64,000 bases of DNA from Dasypus novemcinctus (Eukaryota > Chordata > Mammalia > Cingulata > Dasypodidae), in the NCBI RefSeq assembly GCF_030445035.2, contig NC_080699.1, forward strand, positions 9,796,001 to 9,860,000, read 5' to 3'. The notes below the pieces were generated by a model, which was not told the DNA's origin, did no database searches, and worked only from the letters and a program-made list of their open reading frames with translations. The position numbers and the translations under genes were made by a program. Below, in pieces: positions 1 to 11,800 of the stretch (its first letter is position 1; every line of letters begins with the position of its first letter).

Positions 1-769
1 GGAGGAGACCCATATTCACCCTCCCTGCTCATTGGAGAGCACCCAGGGTCAGGTCAGGCTGGAATATTTTCTTTGTGGTCTGAGGTGATGAAGATACACG
101 CACTTACTTTCTTAATTCAACCATGGAAAAGAACAGAGAGTTCACCTAACTATACTCCACAGGAAATTCTTTGCTTGCTAAGGAGAGAGTAGCTTATGGA
201 ATCATTTTCTGTGATAAAGCGCTTTAATAATATCACTATTTTATGCATCTTAGAAAAAGTGCATTACTGTCATGTGATAAAAGCACATGGAATGTTTAAA
301 TTCCTGAACTCTGAGAAGTATTCATGTGGTGATCATCCATTACATTTTCATTAAGGTAGAAAGAAATGCAAACTATTGTCTAGTCTATATAGGCTGTCCA
401 AAATTTGTGAATGGTAGAGTTCTAAAAATTTACTTGTAAGTCACTTCTTTGGAATTTGGAACTACTTCCCCATTGAAGCAAGGCAACCCATGATAGTTTA
501 TGTCCCAAGCCAGCTCACGATGTTCTTTTTAACCCAAGATGTGGGTAGAAATGGGTAGATTAAACCCCTAAGCCCAGAGAACCACTGGACCCAACCTTAG
601 CTCTCATGGCCAAAGACTTGGAACCCTGGCCCTAAACCTCTATTCTTAAGCCTTGAATTTCAAGGGTGCTAAGAATAGAGAGGCTGGCAGGAGGATTCAT
701 TGGTTAAATCTCAGCACAGCAGGAGAAAGGTTCAAAAGAAGCAGAAGGGTTGAAGAGACAGCTGGTGTG
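1..769. other. Intergenic, no recognised feature
   Basis: A/T-rich sequence left of the L1. I see no coding frame with family similarity and no repeat I can name. Confidence 0.5.
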
Positions 770-2382
770 TACCTGGTCTCACTGAATTCTCTTGCATATA
801 GCAGGTGTACAATGGGTTTTCCCAGCACCATTTGTTGAAGAGACTATTCTTTCCCAATTCAATGGACATGGCATCCTTGTCAAAAATCAACTGGCCATAA
901 ATCAACATTGATTTCTGAACTCTCAATTCAATTCTATTGGTCTATGTGTCTGTCTTTGTGCCAGTACCATACTGCTTTGATTACTGTGGCTTTGTAATAA
1001 CTGGCAAGATTGGGAGGTGTGAGTCCTCCAACTTCATTTTTCTTTTTCAAGATGGTTTTGGCTAGTTGGGGCCCTTTACTTTCTAAATAAATATGATGAT
1101 TGGCTTTGACATTTCTGCAAAAGAAGGCTTGGAATTTTGATAGAGACTGCATTGACTCTGTAAATTGCTTTGGGTAGAATTGACATCTTAATGTTTAGTC
1201 ATCCAATCCATGAACATGGAATGTTTTTCCACTTATTTAGTTCTCCTTTGATTTATTTTAGCAATGTGTTTCAGTATTCTGTGTACAAGTCTCTTACATC
1301 CTTGGTTGGATTTATACCTGGACATTTCATTCTTTTAGTTGCTATTACAGATGGAACCTTTTCCTGATTTCTCCTTTAGATTGTTCATTACAAGTGTATA
1401 GAAACACTACTGATTTTGGCATATTGATCTTGTACCCTGCCACTTTGCTGAATTCCTTCATTAGTTCTAGTAGCTTTGTTGTGTGTTTTTTTTTCCAGGA
1501 TTTTCTGTATATAGAACATCATCTGCAATAGGGAAAGTTTCACTTCTCCGTCTCTAATTAGGATGCCTTTGTTTATTTCTTCTGCCTAATTGCTCTGGCT
1601 GGAACATCCAGCACAATGTTGAATAACAGTGAGGACAGTGGGGATCCTTGTCTTGTTCCTGATCCTAGAGGAAAAGCTTTCAGCCTTTCACCATTGATTA
1701 TGATATTAGTTTTGTGTTTTTATATATGCCTTTTATCATGCTGAGGAAGTTTCCTTCCATACCTAGTTTTTCTAGGTGCTCTTACCAAGAATTGGTGCTA
1801 GGTTTTGTCAGATGCTTTTTTTGCATCAATTGAGATGATCACGTGTTTTCATCCCTTCATTCTGTTAATATGGTGAATTACATTAAATAATTTACTTACG
1901 ATGAACTACAATTGCATACCTGGGATAAATGCCACTTGATCATGGTGTGTAATTCTTTGAATGTGCTGTTGGATTTGATTTTCCAGTATTTTGTTGAGGA
2001 TATTTGCATCTATATTCATAAGGGATATTGGTTTGTAATTTTCTTTTCTTGTGAAAGCTTTATCTGGCTTTGTTAGGAGGGTGATGTGGTCTCATAAAAC
2101 GAGTTAGGGAGTGTTTCCTCCTCTTCAATTTTTTAGAAGAATTTGAGCAGGATTGGTCTAATTCTTCTTGGAATGTTTAGGAAAATTTCCCTGTGAAGCT
2201 ATCTGGTAATCAGCTTTCCTTTGCTGGGAGGTTTTAATCACTGATTCGATCTCTTTACTAGATATTGGTCTATAGGGACTGAGATCTTCTATTTCTCCTT
2301 CACTCAGTATAAATAGTTTGTGTTTTTCTAGGAATTTGCTCATTTTATCCATTTTATCTAGGTCATCTAATTTAGTGTATGT
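770..2382 (-). mobile_element. L1 LINE, inverted 5' portion (ORF2 region, antisense)
   Basis: The plus strand reads as the reverse complement of mammalian L1 ORF2. Landmarks in order are the CCAGCACCATTTGTTGAAG block near 810, a run about a single-letter-off GTACCATACTG block near 960, the CATGGAATGTTTTTCCA block near 1215, and GGGGATCCTTGTCTTGTTCC near 1640. Many stops and frameshifts interrupt it, so it is an old, dead copy. It abuts a sense-strand L1 3' segment at about 2383, and the two form one 5'-inverted insertion. Confidence 0.85.
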
Positions 2383-3410
2383 CTCCAAAGAAGATATACA
2401 AATGGCCAAAAAGCACATGAAATGATGTTCAACTTCATTAGCCACTGGAGAAATGCAAATCAAAACAACACCCACTAGAATAACTTCTATTAAAAAATGG
2501 AAAATTACCAGTGTTTGAGAGGATGTGGAAAAAGGGGAACACTCATTCATTGTTGGTGTGAATGTAAAATGGTGCAACTGCTATGGAAGACAGCTTGGCA
2601 ATACCTTAGAAAGTTATGTATAGGATTGTCATATAACCTGGCAATTCCACTTCTAGGTATACATCCAGAAGAATTGATAGTAGGAATTTGAACAGATAAT
2701 TGCACACCAATGTTCATAGTCACATTATTCACAATTGCCAAAAAACAGAAGCAACCTAAGAGTACATCAATCAGTGAATGGATCAACAAAATATAACATG
2801 CACACATAATGGAATATTATTCAGACATCAAAAGGAATGAAGTTCTGATAGATGCAACAACATGGATGAAAATTAAAGATATCACATTGAGTAAAAAAGC
2901 CAAACACAAAAGGACAACTATTATGTGATTTCAGTGACAGGAATAATTAGAAAACGAAAATTCATAGAATCTGAAACTAGAATATAGATTACCAGGGGTT
3001 GAGGTGAGGGTAGGGAATGGGGATTTAATGCTTAAATTTTACATTGTTTCTGTTTGGGATGATGGAAATTGTTTGGTACTAGGTAGTGGAGAGAGTAGCC
3101 CATCATTGTGAATGTACATAACAGCAGTGAATTATATACTTGAATGAAGTTAAAAGGGGAAATTTTAGATGGTAAGTTACTCAAATAAAAATTGTTTAAA
3201 AATTAAGACTGTATAACCCACTGAACCCTAAGTTAAACTGTGAACTATAGTTAGTCATAAAATTGTAATGATATTCTTTCATCAGCTGTAACAAATGTAC
3301 CATATTAATACAATGCATCAATAATGAGGGGACTGGTATTTGGGAACTCTATATTTTCTTTCTGATTTTTCTGTAAAATTGCAACTCCTCAAATTAAAAA
3401 TGCCCAATAA
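2383..3410 (+). mobile_element. L1 LINE, 3' portion (end of ORF2 and 3' UTR, sense)
   Basis: It starts at TCTCCAAAGAAGATATACAA, a well-known L1 3' landmark. A translated segment at 2521-2680 still reads like the ORF2 C-terminus (GTLIHCWCECKMVQLLWKTA, then a diverged AIPLLGIHPEE). A 3' UTR-like stretch follows, with GTACATAACAGCAGTGAATT near 3115 and AATAAAAATTG near 3184, and a second UTR-like block runs to about 3405. It is heavily mutated. Confidence 0.85.
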
Positions 3411-3870
3411 GAATGAATCTCCCATTCTCTTTTCTTTTCTTTTCTCTTCATGTTTTCTTCTTTTCTCAAAAGAATAGGGAGTTTGAAATCTTCCCTGTCT
3501 CGCAGGGTGACTTTAGGTTCCTTTCAGGTGCTGTGTTTCCTAATGTGTCAAATGGTAATAACATCTAACTTGCAGGTGGTAATGAATATAATTTAGCTGG
3601 CCCATGGTAGCCTTCTAATACGTCATAGCTAATATAATCACCACAATATGCCTTACCTACTAAGCTGTGTAAGCATTTGCAGGCTACACTGGCTCTTTTT
3701 ACAGGCAGATACAGTTTGACTGTTGCCATATTTCTTTAAGCGTAATATGGGAGGTCGTAAACCGGATGCACAGGCAGCCTTAGAGAGGAAAGAACAGGAA
3801 GAATTACTTGGAAGGCAAAACACAGACATCGGACCACCCTCGCTGAGGACACCTTTGCTGCCTCTGCCCC
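3411..3870. repeat. Unannotated flank with possible MIR fragment (about 3495-3640)
   Basis: The stretch containing CCTAATGTGTCAAATGGTAA and later TGGTAGCCTTCTAATA follows the order of the MIR 3' half, at low similarity. The rest up to the duplicated segment is not recognised. Confidence 0.35.
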
Positions 3871-4542
3871 TGATGAGCAGCCTATTCAAATGGAAGAGAC
3901 AGCCCTGGTTAGAGCTCAAGCTCTGATGGGCTCCTCCGCCCTCATGAGCTGGGCTATCACTAAGGCCGTTTGTGCAGTGTCGGCACTGCACCATGACCTT
4001 CACCCCACTCATCTCATCATGACCTCACCTCTTCTCGGACCTGCTGGGGACGCTGCCCAGGCACCTTCCACGGGCTAAACCCAGCCTCATGGACTCTGCA
4101 GCCCAGTCTCTTTGTCGTCCTGGCCTCCCACCACTCTACTGTTTCTGGTTGTCCTACGCCAGGGGGTCCAGGAAGCTGTGACTATTTTCTGCCCCACGTT
4201 GCCAGCTGCTTAGACTTCATTATGTTTGGATCCTCAGTTCTCCATCGAGCTGGCCATTCCCCTCAACCCTGGAGATGGGGCCTTGGAAAGAAAAACCTAA
4301 GAGAACCCGTGGGACTGACTTGCCGGGATCACTGAGGCAGGTGCTGGTGAACGAATTTCTGGCCCTTAAGGCTGATGACCGGGAATCCCCCACGGCACAT
4401 GGATGACGGAGGTATGGCAGGTCCAGTCGTGAGATGGCGCTTAATGACAGACAGCCGACTTCTCTAGGGGACGGGCATTCGGCCCCTGTTTAGGAACAAT
4501 GGCCTCTCATTCTGCCACTGCTGAGGGTGCGACCTTGCACAA
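3871..4542 (+). repeat. Local direct duplication, copy A
   Basis: This segment recurs at 6729-7448 in the same orientation. Long stretches are almost identical: the run from ACCTTCACCCCACTCATCTC through the CCACCACTCT block (4000-4135) shows a single mismatch against copy B. Copy A lacks about 16 bases present in B near 7029-7045. Copy A's right end continues smoothly into MIR-like sequence (GACCTTGCACAAGTTCCTAA), whereas B breaks there, so A is probably the source locus. I do not recognise the unit as a named repeat, and no coding frame is shared by the two copies. Confidence 0.8.
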
Positions 4543-4720
4543 GTTCCTAATTTCACTGGACCTCAATTTCATTACCTGAAAAATAGGAATCATAATTCCT
4601 GTTCCAACCATTCCAGGACTGCTTCCAGGATCAAATTTAATAATAGGTAAGAAGGTGTTTGAAAAACATATGGCATAACTAAGCCAACACGAGGAATTGT
4701 GGTGTTGATTATCATCATCA
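4495..4720 (+). repeat. MIR-like SINE fragment
   Basis: CTGCCACTGCTGAG, GACCTTGCACAAGTTCCT, CCTCAATTTCATTACCTG and AAAATAGGAATCATAATTCC follow the order of the MIR core. The first 48 bases lie in copy A of the duplication. Confidence 0.6.
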
Positions 4721-5419
4721 TTTTAAACCTATTCCACAGCCTTTTAGCTTGCTCTGAAGACAAATGCCATGCTGACCTCACAGTATGTCAGCTGCTCTCC
4801 CAAAGGATACACTGACCTTTTTAATACGTTTTTCTATTTCTTGGTCTGCTGCATTCTCTGTGTATTGGTCTGCTTCCCGCCTTGTCAGCAGTCATCAGCT
4901 TTCAGCTTTGTTTCCATACTTTTAATTAAACTTATTTTCCGGGTCACTTACATTACTATATATTGACATTAACTTTAAAATGGTCATCGAGCACCTACTA
5001 CGTGTAAGAAAGACTGACCTAGTACTTGGGACTGCAATGCTGACTAAGGCATAGCCCTTGAACCTCAGGTTTCCTCCGTAAGGGAAGAAGGAAGGGGAGG
5101 CTCATGAGGAATAGGTTTGAGGGCCATGTCTGGGAATGGCTTACATCACTTCTACTGCTACACCTACTCTCTTGGCTAAAAGCCAGCACACAACTCTGAA
5201 ACAGTAGAAAAGAAGCTGGGATGTGAACTCTTTGGATGTGCCTAAAAAAGAAAAGTGGAACAGGATGTGCTGACCTCTTGGCCTTGCCTCAGTTCCGTGA
5301 ACCCCTAATAAAATAAGATATTGGTTATGGTGTGTCCATGCCACTGAAGGTGTAGAGAAGACACAGTCCTTCATTTTACTGAAAACCTGGGGAAATTGAG
5401 GTCAAAGGGAAGCCTCGAT
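4721..5419. other. Intergenic, old-repeat traces only
   Basis: A short stretch near 4990-5050 (GAGCACCTACTACGTGTAAG) is of MIR/L2 type, and another near 5380-5405 resembles an antisense MIR. Nothing else is recognised. Confidence 0.4.
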
Positions 5420-5840
5420 GGGGAGCGGACTTGGCCCAGTGATTAGGGTGTCCATCTACCACATGGGAGGTCCGCGGTTCAAACCCCGGGCCTCCTTGAC
5501 CCGTGTGCAGCTGGCCCACACACAGTGCTGATGTGCGCAAGGAGTGCCCTGCCACGCAGGGGTGTCACCCGGGTAGGGGAGCCCCATGCGCAAGGAGTGT
5601 ACCCCATAAGGAGAGCCGCCCAGCGTGAAAGAAAGTGCAGCCTGCCCAGGAATGGTGCCGCACACACAGAGAGCTGACACAAGATGACGCAACAAAAAGA
5701 AACAGATTCCTGTGCCACTGACAACAACAGAAGTGGACAAAGAAGAACACGCACCAAATAGACATAGAGAACAGACAACTGGGGTGGGGGGGGCGGGAAG
5801 GGGAGAGAAATAAAATAAATAAATCTAAAAAAAAAAAAAA
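5420..5840 (+). mobile_element. DAS-type tRNA-derived SINE (xenarthran)
   Basis: It starts with a tRNA-like head (GGGGAGCGGACTTGGCCCAG) with a B-box-like GGTTCAAACCCC near 5477. The body follows (CAGCCTGCCCAGGAATGG, AACAGACAACTGGGG) with an A-rich tail (AAATAAAATAAATAAATC plus a run of A). An imperfect target-site duplication flanks it (around 5404-5417 and 5838-5850, GGA.AGCCTC). Divergence looks low, suggesting a fairly recent insertion. Confidence 0.93.
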
Positions 5841-5850
5841 GGAGAGCCTC

Positions 5851-6728
5851 AAAAGACAAGCCCACTTGGCTAGATGAACAAAGTGGAGAAAGGGGATTTT
5901 TCACGGAGAATAGTGTGGGGCAATTGTTGAGACACTGAAATGCACAGGTTTTTCTTTTTCTTTTTTGAGTGTGGGGAGAGAACAGGTTTATTAGTGCAGT
6001 TGATTTCCACAGCTTTGTGGAATATGGCACAATATAAGACTGGAAAGGTAGGCCAGGGACAGATTTCTAAGGTTTTTGAATGCTGGGTTAGAATTTATAT
6101 TCATTCTAGCAGGCAATGGAAAGCCACTGAAGTTTTTCAGTGAGACACTTGGACATGATATGAAGGGAAAGATCCCCTAATGGCAAAACACAGGGGAAAT
6201 TGTACGGAGGGAGACCAGGTAAGAGATGTGCAATACTGGTGGTTTATTTGGCAAATAATTAGAAACCAGGATCCATGAATTGGGTGACTGATGCATACTT
6301 CTAGTCGAGAGAAGGGTTTTCCTGAGGCAGGCTGCTGCAAAACTTTAATCTGGGCTCCGTTCCTAGGAATACGTGATTCTGGATAAAAGAGTTTATTCTG
6401 GATGAAAGAGCACCTATTATTTTGAGACATTGTGCTAGGCATTTTGACACACTACAGGTCCATTCTTAAATGTTCTTTGTGTGTGCAATTCTAGAAGAAA
6501 TTAGGTGAAGGATTCATTAACAATATTCATAAAGCTTCTGAAGTCTCACTTCTTTTGAGATACCTATTTTGGTAACATAATAAGGACTTAGGAAAAAAAA
6601 AAAAAGAACTTAGCCTGTCTCCACATCATTCTAGACTGTATTATGTACTACTCTACTCCCTCCTCCAGGAATTTCACAAGGCTGCTGCAGTCTCAAGATC
6701 AGCAGCTACAGCTCGGAGACCTTGCTAC
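5851..6728. other. Intergenic, possible old LINE fragment
   Basis: Around 6040-6180, AAAGCCACTGAAGTTTTTCA and GAGACACTTGGACATGATAT look like an ancient LINE-type repeat common in mammals. The rest is not recognised. Confidence 0.35.
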
Positions 6729-7448
6729 TGATGAGCAGACTATTCACATGAAAGCACCGGTCCTGGTCAAGCTCTGACTTGCTCCTCCTTGGGGGGGAGG
6801 GGGGCTGGGTTTACCAGAACCCTCCGCTCTCATGAGCTGGGCTATCACTAAGGTAGTTCGTGAAGTGTCGGCACTGCACCCATGACCTTCACCCCACTCA
6901 TCTCATCATGACCTCACCTCTTCTCGGACCTGCTGGGGACGCTGCCCAGGCACCTTCCACGGGCTAAACCCAGCCTCATGGACTCTGCAGCCCAGCCTCT
7001 TTGTCGTCCTGGCCTCCCACCACTCTAGTAAAAACGCAGTCCCTGTTTCTGGTTGTGCTACACCAGGGGGTCCAGGAAGCTGTGACTATTTTCTGCCCCA
7101 CGTTGCCAGCTGCTTAGACTTCTTCATTATGTTTGGATCCTCAGTTCTCCATTGAGCTGGCCATTCCCCTCAACCCCAGAGATGGGGCCTTGGCAAGAAA
7201 AACCTAAGAGAACCCGTGGGACTGACTTGCCGGGATCACTGAGGTAGGTGCTGGTGAACGAATTTCTGGCCCTTAAGGCTGATGACCGGGGATCCCCCAC
7301 GGCACATGGATGACGGAGGTATGGCAGGTCCAGTCGTGAGATGGTGCTTAATGACAGACAGCCGACTTCTCTAGGGCGACGGGCATTCGGCCCCTGTTTA
7401 GAACCCTGGCCTCCCTTCCTGCACTGCTGAGGGTGCGACCTTGCACAA
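6729..7448 (+). repeat. Local direct duplication, copy B
   Basis: Second copy of the segment at 3871-4542, about 2.2 kb to the right in the same orientation. Its left part (6729-6830) is more rearranged, with a G-rich insertion (GGGGGGGAGGGGGG near 6791). From 6830 to 7440 it follows copy A closely. At 7448 the sequence leaves the MIR-like context seen beside copy A. Confidence 0.8.
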
Positions 7449-9900
7449 ATAGATTCTCCTTAATTCCCCAATTTTCTCTGATTAGCACCCTTACTGGTCA
7501 CCTTCATTTCCATGGTGGCACAACTGCCACCCTCCCCAGGTGTTCACCTCAAGGATGGCCGACAGTGCGTCCCCTTCAGCATGGCTTCCTTGGAGCCTGA
7601 GGCTTCCCTGGAGACCGCCTGAGGGGCTGGGACGAGGCTGTTCTTTAAGTCTGCCTTTTCTCCCAGGATTCCTCTAGTGTCCTGAGCTGGTCTCTTTGGG
7701 TAACTCCTGCCGCCCTGTTTTATGGGCTGCCCCCTGCGAGCCCCCAAGCTCCCTTCCAGCTCTAAATCCTTCTCAGTATCCACATTTACTGCCTGGTCCT
7801 CGAAGGTCTCCCCGCTGTGACTCGACCTGCTCCTGGTTAGGCTGCAGCCTTCCTCTCTCCACAGCAGTGTCGCGACGGCCTTCTCTGGGGAGAGCTGCAG
7901 GACTGAACAGATTTAAAGAACTGAATTTCCTCCAAGCCTCTGTCATTTCACCAGCACATCCAGAGCGAGGAGAGCCACGTGGCCACACTCCAGGCTGCCC
8001 GCTCAGCCCTCGGTGCCACACCCTGAGCTGGTAAGAGACAGCCCGTCAGCTCCTCAGCACCTGCAGACAAGCACAGCCGAGCACCACATCCTTCTTCACC
8101 TCCTCCCCCAGGTCACAGAGAGCAGGCGCACGACGGCTTCTGGAACAATCGGCATTTCAAGGTCCCCCGCAGTCAGCAGACAAATTAAAAGTCAATAATG
8201 CCCCGGGTTCCAGCTCTATTTCTCTATTAACATGCCAGCCCTTATGCAAGGCTATTGTGTATTTTAGGTCTTGTGCTATAGCTACAAAGTATAGAGACTT
8301 AATGAACATGCTTTAAATAAAACCTGGTCACCCTATTTCTTACTTACATTTCTGTCAACCATCCCCAGGGGACTGGATTCGCTTTATAAAAACAACCCCC
8401 TCTTTATGAAGGATGGTGCCAGATGCTGCTTAGGCTGCAGAATTTGCAGCTGTGTTTTAGTGCTCAGTAGCTTGTGACTGCTTTGTCACTTCTCTTTGGC
8501 TTTTCCCTCCCGTCTGGGAGGGTGCGATGCGGGATGGGATTGCAGCTGCTCTCTCCCCACAGCTCTGCAGAGGCACCTCGAAGACTGCGGTTACACCAGT
8601 GGTTGCCTATCAGCTGCTGCGCTGAGCAGCTGGAGAGGAAGCCATTGAGCTTCAAGTCCTGAGCCTCTTAAGAAACCAGGAGTGGAATACCGAGAGTTGA
8701 CGTCACACTTAGGTCTCATGCAATTTTTCGGCACTGCTTTCACAGCAAAAATTTCCACTTCCCAGGTTCTATGAAGCCGCCAAGTTTGAAGTCTGCTGTC
8801 CCCATTTGCATATCCATTCTAGAATGCTCTTCCATCCTCAGCCCTTCTGAGCTTGCTGCTTTCGGCAGAATAAAGAAAAGGCCGGGGTGTCCCTGTGACT
8901 TTCTGGGTTTGTGGAGACTACACCTCTGACATGCAGACAAGGGAGCCAGGAAGTGTTTCCTTCTGCCCCAAGCTTCTGTGACTTCAAAGGAAAAGGTGAG
9001 CACTTGGAACAAGCAGGAATGGAATGATGTTCACTCATCACCCTTTGAAGGAATCCTTGAGTGCTTAGATGCTGGATATCTCCAATCTCTTTTCTTCTTG
9101 CACTTGGGCTAAGAGAGCTGCAAACACCATTGACTCAGTGATGCTGAGTCCTGGAAAGGTCTTTACAGATCTTCTCATCAAGGGTGTGCCCAGCCAATGG
9201 GCAATCTAGAAGCCAGTTTCTGCTGCAGCTCTGCTGTTGATATTGGCCTCCAGTGACAGCTAGAGTGAGAACACAGCCAGCGGAGGCCAGTCTCACTGGC
9301 ACTGGCTTAATGACCAGTAAGTATTTTTGACCATTGATCCATCACCACCTGTTCTGTGAGCATACAGCTTTAGAGGCCTAACATGTAGGCATTGTTAGCA
9401 AAAGTAAAATGTACAGTTTTCTTGAACTTGATTGTTACTTTAAGGGGGAAGAAAACTGAGTCCAGAATGGATAGAGCTTCCCTAAAGTGTGGAAAGTTGG
9501 CAGCAGAGCCAAGACATAAACTCAGATCTCTGATTGTTAGAGCTCATTCTGCTCATCACATAACATGGCTTTGAGCACCTACCAAGAGTCACTCACTGCC
9601 CTGCCTGCGGATGCATTGGTGACCAAGAAGGAGAGCGCCTGTCTTCAGTCGGCTTGAACACCAGCAGGTGCACAGACATTAGTTACAAGTAGTTTCAATC
9701 AGTGGTGACTAGAGCTATGGTCATGGAAATAAGGTGATATTTCTTGTCCTCTAACTTCCAAGTAGGGAAGTTAGGGAAGAGAAAATCCCCTTGCATCAAT
9801 TCTTCTCTTAGGTACCTAGAGGAGGTGAAACACAATCCTAACAATTCAGGTAAATGAAACAGATTTTCAGGACTTTTAATTGATTGTTTAAGTAATTAAT
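7449..9900. other. Intergenic, mostly unrecognised; MIR trace at 9420-9575
   Basis: 7540-8660 is relatively G/C-rich with several chance frames, but none resembles a protein family or keeps splice signals. At 9420-9575 an antisense MIR is suggested by GAAAACTGAGTCC, GGCAGCAGAGCCAAGACATA and CTCAGATCTCTGATTG. Confidence 0.5.
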
Positions 9901-10260
9901 TCAGTTTATTGGACACCCTTTATTCTTCACACACTGTATTGGGCAATAGGAATTCAAAGATAAACAAGATAGGGTCTCTACTATAGTGAGAAAATTCCAT
10001 GAATGAATGGATATTTCGATGGAATGACATAAATGCTATAGGAAGTTTGTAGAGAATATCATGGCAACAAAAAATGAAAGCTCAGTTTAGGAGGCAGGGG
10101 TTCAGAGGAGGGCAAAGGCTACACAAGTTAGTGGCATTCAGCTGGTCCTTGGCAGGTTGTGAAATGGTTCTCCAAGAAGAGATGGGATAGTTGTGGGAGA
10201 AGGATTTGAGCTGGAAGAAACCACATGAGCAAACTACTGACAAGTGAGATTTGTTCATGG
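9901..10260. repeat. Ancient LINE-like fragment
   Basis: The order of landmarks (GGGCAATAGGAATTCAAAGA, then TAGGGTCTCTACTATAGTGA, then GGAGAAGGATTTGAGCTGGA) follows a widespread old mammalian repeat, probably L2-related. Similarity is low. Confidence 0.35.
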
Positions 10261-10382
10261 CCCAGAAATTTAGTCTGCATTTTACCAGACTAAATCCAGC
10301 TTTACGTATTTCTGAGTAATGAACAAAGACCAGAAAATTGGCTTCTTCTCACCTCTGTGTTGCTGAAGGTCTACATGGTTGT

Positions 10383-10560
10383 AGAGCATGGTAGTTAAAA
10401 ACAGGCCCCTAAGCCAACCTTTCTGAGTACAAGTTTTGGTTTTGAACCGTATTAGTTTTGTGACCTGAACTTCTCTTGGTCAAGGTAAAAGAAAGCCTTT
10501 GTAGGGATTCAACGAATTGATGATGTGACATGTTTAGAAAAGCCCCCAGCACATATTCAA
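10383..10560 (+). repeat. MIR SINE fragment
   Basis: AGAGCATGGTAGTTAAAAAC, GTATTAGTTTTGTGACCTGA and the 3' part with AGCCCCCAGCACATATTCAA match the MIR order. Confidence 0.55.
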
Positions 10561-11800
10561 TACATGTCACAGGTAGGCTTGGACCATGGTGAGAGTTACT
10601 AGTCTGCAATGCCTTTGGCTTCTGCTCCATAGGGTATACAGTGCAGTCTTTTCTCCAAGGGAGCTTAAAGGAAAAGGCATTATTTTAGAGATCATCAGTC
10701 AGTTAATCCATTCCATGGAAAATTTGGGGAAATTTTCTTTTTTTTTTGAAAACTGTTTGCTATAACCACCTGGGGCTGGTGTTGGAAGGCACAGAATGTG
10801 TTTCCCTTCCTCTATATCTATTTTTGTTCAGCGCTCTCACAAGATCTGTTTACAGGGTATTAAATATCTGGTTAAGAGTTGTGGGAGACCCAGTGTACCC
10901 ACTGGAGGTAAATGGGTAAATGACAGGTTTCATCTGGTCCCTGTCAGCTCTGCTCAGCATAAGGTGTTGCTAAGCCATTTCCTACTCCCTCCTGATCCTC
11001 TAAAATAAGTTTGTGGGGTTTTTTTTGTCTGCGGTATTCTTATTCCACCATTCACCATCCTTGGTCCATAAAAGATAAGGTGCTTTTGTCAGAGCCCTGG
11101 GTTCCTGTTTGCTTTAGAACAAAGCTGCTCTCCTCTTAGCTGCTGCCTGAAGCCCGCTTGGGACCATCATCCCAGACCAGCCTCTTCTCCATTCTGTGAA
11201 CAGAGCTCCTCACTCAGTTCCCAATTCCACTCCCTTTCCTCCAAGTTTCTTCTCTTCTTCCTCCCACACTCTCTTCATCTCTTGAGCATTGTCAAAGGAA
11301 TGCTCATCAGCATCACCATCCAAGGTACTAACACAAATGTTTGCCTGTCCAAAAAACACATACGGTATAAAAAATACATTGACAACAATCCACATTACAA
11401 CATATAATTTATATTAGATGAAGCGACCTCTTCTTTAACCCATTTTTCAGTTTTTCATAAGCACAGTTTTGTTATAAAAGGAATACAAATTATTTTTAAA
11501 AAGAAACAAAATTAACTTTTTATCAATAGTGATTTCATTCTCCAGCTATCCTTGACTGAGCTGCCAGCTTCCCCACTCCCTTGGTCCTAGTCATTGGCTT
11601 GTTTCCAGCAAATATTAACATGACCATAAGCCTCTTTCTACAATCTGCTTGATCTTGGCCAACTTGGAGAAGATTCCAAATAAATATATGATTTTTGGAA
11701 TATGAATATTTACACCTTCATCAGGATTGGAAGCTAATGTTTATATGAGAAATATTGGTTTACCCCAAAAATATTGAGTTTAACACAACTCTGATTTTAT
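10561..11800. other. Intergenic, no recognised feature
   Basis: No coding exon or clear repeat. A/T content rises from 11400 towards the L1 3' unit, whose 5' limit here is uncertain. Confidence 0.45.

Noticed and set aside
3723..3926. Charged open frame (KRNMGGRKPDAQAALERKEQ) near duplication copy A
   Set aside because: It looked protein-like, but copy B lacks it, there are no splice sites or family match, and it runs into non-coding repeat sequence.
5420..5500. A tRNA gene
   Set aside because: The tRNA-like box is the head of a DAS-SINE. It has a SINE body and A-rich tail and does not form a complete tRNA with a normal 3' half.
5479..6030. 183-residue open frame on the minus strand
   Set aside because: It lies mostly antisense over the DAS-SINE and reads through its T-rich tail. 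The same kind of frame appears over the other SINE copies (16399-16860, 45037-45477, 58485-58844).
3871..7448. A provirus with two LTRs
   Set aside because: The two repeats lack TG...CA ends and matching short target duplications, the space between holds no retroviral sequence, and copy A overlaps a MIR.
7540..8660. A CpG island or promoter
   Set aside because: The region is G/C-rich, but CpGs are sparse and there is no exon downstream on either strand.
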